64,000 nt of DNA. It comes from Micrococcaceae bacterium Sec5.1 (lineage in GTDB: Bacteria > Actinomycetota > Actinomycetes > Actinomycetales > Micrococcaceae). The DNA is taken from assembly GCA_039636795.1 (NCBI GenBank), contig CP143430.1:2666001-2730000 (forward strand), in the 5' to 3' direction. How positions within the stretch are numbered: the stretch's first letter is position 1; every line of letters starts with the position of its first letter. Of the stretch, positions 60,143 to 64,000 are shown in pieces. Made by a program: the position numbers and the translations under genes. The notes under the pieces were generated by a model, which was not told the origin of the DNA, did not search any database, and saw only the letters and a program-made list of their open reading frames with translations.

Positions 60143-60406
60143 ATGATCATTACGATCGAGGCCGGCCGCTACTTCCACATCACCGGCCAATCGACAACAG
60201 AAATCTCAGACAGTATCAACACGGCTGTAGAGATGGCCCGCGACCACTCGATGACAGAAGGATGGCAGGGCATTATTGTCACCCGCCACGGGCCTGACAT
60301 GTACACGGTGAACCTGAGCTCTGATGTTCCCTATGGAGTAACGGTGGAACGGGATCTCACCAGCGGCAACCAGCCTAAGGACTGGGGACGTCAGGCAGCT
60401 ATCTAG
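60143..60406 (+). CDS. Small conserved-looking protein of unknown function
   Basis: 87 aa from the ATG at 60143 with CAGGAG 5 nt upstream. Longer in-frame starts lack ribosome sites. It is soluble with no signal peptide or cysteine, and its sequence has alternating strand/helix character (MIITIEAGRYFHITG, TEISDSINTAVEMARDH, WQGIIVTRHGPDMYTVNLS). I do not recognise the family. It lies 112 bp after the permease on the same strand and just before the intergenic repeat, and may belong to the nitrilase operon. Confidence 0.7.
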   Translation: MIITIEAGRYFHITGQSTTEISDSINTAVEMARDHSMTEGWQGIIVTRHGPDMYTVNLSSDVPYGVTVERDLTSGNQPKDWGRQAAI

Positions 60407-60412
60407 AAACAC

Positions 60413-60496
60413 GCCGACGACGGCAGCAAAGTCCCGCCGTCGTCGGCTGTAATGTACCCCGAGCTTTCTCGAGGTGCGGCCGCAAACCGGCTACCT
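60413..60496. repeat. Intergenic hairpin repeat, copy 2
   Basis: GCCGACGACGGC (60413-60424) and GCCGTCGTCGGC (60436-60447) form a 12-bp stem. The hairpin and the following about 50 bp match copy 1 at 49241-49326. The end of this copy contains the stop codon of the luciferase-like gene (60491-60493). It probably terminates both the small protein gene and the convergent luciferase operon. Confidence 0.8.
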
Positions 60497-61558
60497 GGCC
60501 GCGGTTGCCGGCGCCTCTTGGAAAGCCGGTACAACGTGCTCGATGAAGAGTTCGAGCGAGAGCTTCTTCTCCTCGTGCGAGAGGCTGTTGTCGGACCAGA
60601 TGCTGAACTCCGTAACCCCCAGTGCCTCGTAGTGGCGGAGCCGTTCGATCACTTCTTCAGGGGTCCCGATCATTGCCGTTTGGTGGAGGGACTCCGGTGT
60701 GAACTCCGGACGGTCGGCGAACTTTTCTTCGGGGCTGGGCTCGAGGAAGCCGTTGATCGGAGTGTTCTTGTTTCCGAACCAGGCGTCGAATGTCCTATAG
60801 AACTTGTTGATGGCCTCGGCCGGGCGGCGCCACCCGTCAGGTTCGTCGGCTGAGTGGACATGCGTGTGGCGGAGCACCATGAGATCCGGCCGGGGGACAC
60901 CCGGGTTGTTTTCGACGGCGGTATCAAACTTGCGCGCGAGGTCGTCGACTTCCTCGTCGCCCTTCATCAGCGGGGTCACCATGACGTTGCAGCCGTTCGC
61001 GACCGCGAACTCGTGCGAGGAGATGTCGCGGGCTGCGATCCACATGGGCGGAGTCGGTTTCTGTATGGGCTTGGGGACGCTGGTGGATGTGGGGAACTGC
61101 CAGATCTCGCCGTCGTGTGCGTAGTCACCTTCCCAGAGCGCGCGCACGGCGGGAACGATTTCGCGAAGGTGCTTGCCGCCGTCCACCGCGGACATGCCTC
61201 CCATGAGGCGGTCGAACTCGAACTGGTAAGCGCCGCGGGCGAGCCCTACCTCCATTCTGCCGTTGCTGATGACATCCAGAAGTGCGGTCTCTCCAGCCAC
61301 GCGGAGCGGGTTCCAGAAGGGCGCAATAATGGTCCCGGCGCCCAGCCGGATGCGTGAGGTTCGCGCCGCCAGGTAGGCGAGTTGGGGCATGGGGCTGGGG
61401 GAGATGGTGTACTCCATGGAGTGGTGCTCACCGATCCAGACGGTGCTGAATCCTCCAGCTTCCGCGAGGAGGGCCAGCTCCGTCAGGTTCTCGAAGCATT
61501 CGCGGTGGGAGACGGACTCGTCCCAACGCTCCATGTGGACGAAGAGGGAAAACCGCAT
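60491..61558 (-). CDS. LLM-class flavin-dependent monooxygenase (luciferase-like)
   Basis: 355 aa. It has the bacterial luciferase-like TIM barrel: FSLFVHMERWDES at the start, LLAEAGGFSTVWIGEHHS, RLGAGTIIAPFWNPLRVA, and GNGRMEVGLARGAYQFEF-like NGRMEVGLARGAYQ. It should use FMNH2 from a separate reductase and O2 to oxidise an organic substrate. No flavin reductase is encoded here. The start overlaps the tautomerase stop (TAATG), placing it last in the operon hydrolase, aldehyde dehydrogenase, tautomerase, monooxygenase. The substrate could be a heterocycle, amine or alkanal and cannot be read directly. Confidence 0.9.
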   Translation of the reverse strand: MRFSLFVHMERWDESVSHRECFENLTELALLAEAGGFSTVWIGEHHSMEYTISPSPMPQLAYLAARTSRIRLGAGTIIAPFWNPLRVAGETALLDVISNGRMEVGLARGAYQFEFDRLMGGMSAVDGGKHLREIVPAVRALWEGDYAHDGEIWQFPTSTSVPKPIQKPTPPMWIAARDISSHEFAVANGCNVMVTPLMKGDEEVDDLARKFDTAVENNPGVPRPDLMVLRHTHVHSADEPDGWRRPAEAINKFYRTFDAWFGNKNTPINGFLEPSPEEKFADRPEFTPESLHQTAMIGTPEEVIERLRHYEALGVTEFSIWSDNSLSHEEKKLSLELFIEHVVPAFQEAPATAAR

Positions 61559-61815
61559 TAGTGACTCCTTCGTTCTGCGGCGGCGTGTGCCGGCGAATCG
61601 ATGTTTGGGGCAGCTTCCTGGGCTGCTGCATTGCGTTCGGCAATGGTCTGATTGCCGCGGGACCAGTGTTCGTGCTGGATTTCGCGGATGATGACCGTGG
61701 TATTTTCGGGCAACGCGCCCACAGAGATCTCGGCGGCGCGGTGGAGCTCGTCAATGAGCGATCGGAGCTGCTCGGGGGTCCTGCCCCGGGCGATTGAGAC
61801 TTCGATAAGAGGCAA
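61558..61815 (-). CDS. 4-oxalocrotonate tautomerase-family protein
   Basis: 85 aa from a TTG start with AGGAG 9 nt upstream, overlapping the end of the aldehyde dehydrogenase gene. After Met removal the N terminus is Pro-Leu-Ile-Glu-Val, giving the catalytic Pro1 of the tautomerase superfamily. IARGRTPEQLRSLIDELHRA and the beta-strand TTVIIREIQHEHWSRGNQ follow. It has a 15-20 residue tail beyond the usual 62-residue 4-OT. It probably ketonises an enol intermediate of ring fission. The stop overlaps the luciferase start by 1 bp. Confidence 0.9.
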   Translation of the reverse strand: MPLIEVSIARGRTPEQLRSLIDELHRAAEISVGALPENTTVIIREIQHEHWSRGNQTIAERNAAAQEAAPNIDSPAHAAAERRSH

Positions 61816-61820
61816 GATTG

Positions 61821-63308
61821 TCAGCTCCTCATGATGAAGGGGTCGGCGATGGGGGATTCGTCGGTGTTGATCCAGACGCTCTTGACCCTGGTGTATTCAC
61901 GGATGCTTTCCACGCCGTGTTCCACGCCCACGCCGCTGGTCTTGAAACCTTCGCGTGGTGATTGGGGAGACATGGTGCGGTAGGTGTTGACCCAGATCGT
62001 TCCTGCCTCCAGACGGCTGGCCATCCGGTGTGCCCTGGCCAGGTTGGTGGTCCAGACGCCGGCGGCGAGTCCGTACGTGGTGTCGTTGGCAAGGCGAAGT
62101 ACTTCGTCCTCGGTTTCAAAGGGCATGATCGCTGCGACCGGGCCAAAAATTTCCTCCCGAACCACACGCATGGAGTTGTTCACGTCGGTAAGGACGGTTG
62201 GCTCGAAGAAGTAGCCGCCGAGGCCGGTGTTGGGTCGGCCCCCGCCGGTCAGGACAGTAGCCCCTTCAGAGACACCGAGATCCACGTAACTGGCCACCTT
62301 GTCACGTTGGTCCTGGAATGCCAACGGTCCCAGTTCAGTGGCGTCAAGCAGGGGATCGCCAATGACAATGCTGCGGGCGCGGTTGGCAACGCGCTCAAGC
62401 AGTTCGTCGTAGATGGATTTGTGGGCGAACACACGACTTCCTGCAATGCAGGTCTGCCCGGCGGCGGCGAATATGCCAGCTACTACTCCCATGGACGCAT
62501 TGGCAATGTCAGCGTCGCCGAAAACAATATTCGGGGATTTGCCGCCCAGCTCCAGGGTTGAACCGATGAATCGGGATGCGGTTGAGGAAGCAATGCGAGC
62601 GCCTGTGGCGGTGCTGCCTGTGAATGAGATCTTTGCCAGGCGGCGGTCCTCCACCAGCGCGGCCCCCGCCTCTGCGCCGAACCCTGTGACGACGTTGATG
62701 ACACCGGGCGGAAAACCGGCTTCATCGGCCAGCGCGGCGAGGCGCAGGACGGTGGCCGACGTGTATTCGGAGGGCTTGATGACAATGGTGTTGCCGGTCG
62801 CCAGTGCGGGGGCCAGCTTGCTCGTGGTCAATGTCAGGGGCGAGTTCCACGGTGTAATGGCACCCACGACGCCGAGGGGTTCCCGCAGCGTGTAGTTCAG
62901 CATGGCGCGGCTTGAGCCAGGTATGGTGTCGCCCTGGATCTTGTCGGCGAGGCCCGCGTAATAGTAGTAGTACTCGGGCATCGCGGCGAGCTGGGCCCGC
63001 ATTTCGCGCAGGAGCTTACCGTTGTCAAGGGATTCCATGCGGGCGAGTTCGTCACCGTGCTCGCCGATCAAATCGCCGAGCCGGCGGAGGAGGTGTCCGC
63101 GCTTGGTCTGGCTCAGGTCCCGCCAGGCCGGGTTCTCGAAAGCCGCAGATGCTGCTGAAACGGCCTTGGAGACATCGGCTTCGTTGCCGCGTGCTGCGCG
63201 GTACAGGACGTCGAGGGTTGCGGGGTTGCTGCTGTCGAAGTAGTCCCCATTGGATGGCGCAACCCACTCGCCGTTAATGAAGTGTTCGTAGCGGCGTTCA
63301 GTGGACAT
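61821..63308 (-). CDS. Aldehyde dehydrogenase, NAD(P)-dependent
   Basis: 495 aa. It has ITPWNSPLTL, the cofactor lysine in IVIKPSEYTS, FTGSTATG, general base Glu in LELGGKSP, nucleophile Cys in AAGQTCIAGSR, and EEIFGPVAAIMPF. The motifs place it with betaine- and hydroxymuconic-semialdehyde-type dehydrogenases. An AGGAG site lies in the overlap with the hydrolase gene (11 bp), and the tautomerase starts 5 bp after its stop, so the operon is tight. With a tautomerase and a hydrolase, a ring-fission semialdehyde is a reasonable substrate (inference). Confidence 0.93.
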   Translation of the reverse strand: MSTERRYEHFINGEWVAPSNGDYFDSSNPATLDVLYRAARGNEADVSKAVSAASAAFENPAWRDLSQTKRGHLLRRLGDLIGEHGDELARMESLDNGKLLREMRAQLAAMPEYYYYYAGLADKIQGDTIPGSSRAMLNYTLREPLGVVGAITPWNSPLTLTTSKLAPALATGNTIVIKPSEYTSATVLRLAALADEAGFPPGVINVVTGFGAEAGAALVEDRRLAKISFTGSTATGARIASSTASRFIGSTLELGGKSPNIVFGDADIANASMGVVAGIFAAAGQTCIAGSRVFAHKSIYDELLERVANRARSIVIGDPLLDATELGPLAFQDQRDKVASYVDLGVSEGATVLTGGGRPNTGLGGYFFEPTVLTDVNNSMRVVREEIFGPVAAIMPFETEDEVLRLANDTTYGLAAGVWTTNLARAHRMASRLEAGTIWVNTYRTMSPQSPREGFKTSGVGVEHGVESIREYTRVKSVWINTDESPIADPFIMRS

Positions 63309-64000
63309 TCGAATGCTCCTTGATGAAGGCTGTCAGCTCGTTCGCGAGCTCTTGGGGACGCTCAACGGGCATCATGTGGCGTGCCCCGCTGATGATGGAG
63401 TATGTGCAGCCGGGGATGGCCGCAGCCAGCCGTGCACTCATCTCGGGCGTTGATCCCGGGTCCAGCTCGCCCGTCACAGCAAGGGACGGAACGTTAATCC
63501 GGGGAAGCTCGGGGGCAATTTCGGCATCCGCAGTTGCGAATACCCGATAGCAGGCCAGGAAGGACTGGGGATCGTTGCGAAGCAGGACCTTTCTGGTTGC
63601 CTCGACCAACTCGGGCGTCACGGAGGACCCTTCCGGATACCAGCGGAGGATAGATGCTTCCACGGTGGCGGGAAAATCGGCGGCAGCTGAGGCCAACCGC
63701 GTCATCACTGCGGCGTGCTCGTGCGGTGTCCGGTTACATACTGATCCGACCGAAACCAGGGAGGCCACAAGATCGGGCCGGTAACGAGCCAGATGCTGGG
63801 CGACGAGGGCGCCGAGCGAGAACCCCACGAGGTGGGTGCCGGGTTCGAGGTGTCCCGCGACATCCGCGGCGAGTTGGGCGAGCGTCACTCCTTCCGGTGC
63901 GGCCTGCCCGCGGCTTCCGTGGCCGAGGAGTTCAATTACTTGAGTGTCGAACTCAGGTTCGAGGAATTCACGGAGCGGCCCCCACATCGACCCGTCAAGG
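63298..64000 (-). CDS. Alpha/beta hydrolase (5' partial)
   Basis: The frame stays open to the window edge (LDGS before MWGPL), so the N-terminal strand and oxyanion HG motif lie outside. In the 229 residues after the first visible Met, the nucleophile is Ser in VGFSLGALVAQ, the acid is in VTGELDPGS and the His in ISGARHMMPVE. The fold and size fit meta-cleavage-product or enol-lactone/carboxylesterase hydrolases. It is the first visible gene of the operon with aldehyde dehydrogenase, tautomerase and luciferase-like monooxygenase and overlaps the next gene by 11 bp. Confidence 0.88.
   Translation of the reverse strand, partial: LDGSMWGPLREFLEPEFDTQVIELLGHGSRGQAAPEGVTLAQLAADVAGHLEPGTHLVGFSLGALVAQHLARYRPDLVASLVSVGSVCNRTPHEHAAVMTRLASAAADFPATVEASILRWYPEGSSVTPELVEATRKVLLRNDPQSFLACYRVFATADAEIAPELPRINVPSLAVTGELDPGSTPEMSARLAAAIPGCTYSIISGARHMMPVERPQELANELTAFIKEHSNVH

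Overview
The window reads as a catabolic accessory region of a high-GC Gram-positive actinobacterium. An Arthrobacter/Paenarthrobacter-type soil bacterium is most likely: about 60% GC, strong AGGAG-type ribosome sites, many ATGA/GTGA gene overlaps, lipoprotein binding proteins, ABC sugar importers without their own ATPase, and a hydrolase very like the Arthrobacter nylon-oligomer hydrolase NylB. This assignment is an inference, because there is no rRNA or other taxonomic marker. I saw no tRNA, rRNA, CRISPR, transposase, integrase or phage gene. Both ends cut through genes.

Layout. (1) 1-3582: end of an operon with a fumarylacetoacetate-hydrolase-family enzyme, a cupin and acetoacetyl-CoA synthetase. 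(2) 3677-11213: aromatic catabolism, with a LysR regulator divergent from a GcoA/CYP255-like P450, a [2Fe-2S] ferredoxin, a ferredoxin reductase and a second LysR, then an operator-like dyad, an extradiol (VOC) dioxygenase and an aromatic-acid-type MFS porter. (3) 11240-22209: galactoside utilisation, with two sugar ABC permeases, a binding protein, GH42 and GH2 beta-galactosidases, an unassigned six-hairpin glycosidase-like protein and a TetR regulator. (4) 22505-28465: a KstD/fumarate-reductase-like flavoprotein, an MHS transporter, a TIM-barrel isomerase, an SDR and a LacI regulator with a clear operator candidate. (5) 28506-35710: an operon of lactonase, FmdB zinc ribbon, alcohol dehydrogenase, aldehyde dehydrogenase and MHS transporter with a divergent GAF/PucR regulator. 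Its enzyme set matches the gamma-butyrolactone (blcABC/attKLM) route from lactone to hydroxyacid to semialdehyde to diacid. (6) 35737-42607: a second sugar ABC importer with ROK kinase, Gfo/Idh/MocA dehydrogenase and ROK repressor. (7) 42686-49039: lone GTP cyclohydrolase II with a divergent MarR, a glycogen-debranching-like enzyme, and a TetR/DHA2 efflux pair. (8) 49382-56964: a five-gene oligopeptide-type ABC importer co-transcribed with a NylB-like serine hydrolase, with a divergent LysR. (9) 56973-60406: TetR, nitrilase-family amidohydrolase, APC permease and a small protein. (10) 60491-64000: luciferase-like monooxygenase, 4-oxalocrotonate tautomerase, aldehyde dehydrogenase and alpha/beta hydrolase.

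Almost every module pairs one transporter with one to four enzymes and a local regulator, and several regulators have readable operators. The most promising candidates for new biology are the NylB-like hydrolase fused into an Opp/Dpp operon (49382-55973), the lactone operon carrying an FmdB protein (28506-33798), and the GcoA-like P450 with a three-component electron chain next to an extradiol dioxygenase (4783-11213). An intergenic hairpin repeat of about 85 bp occurs twice (49241-49326 and 60413-60496).
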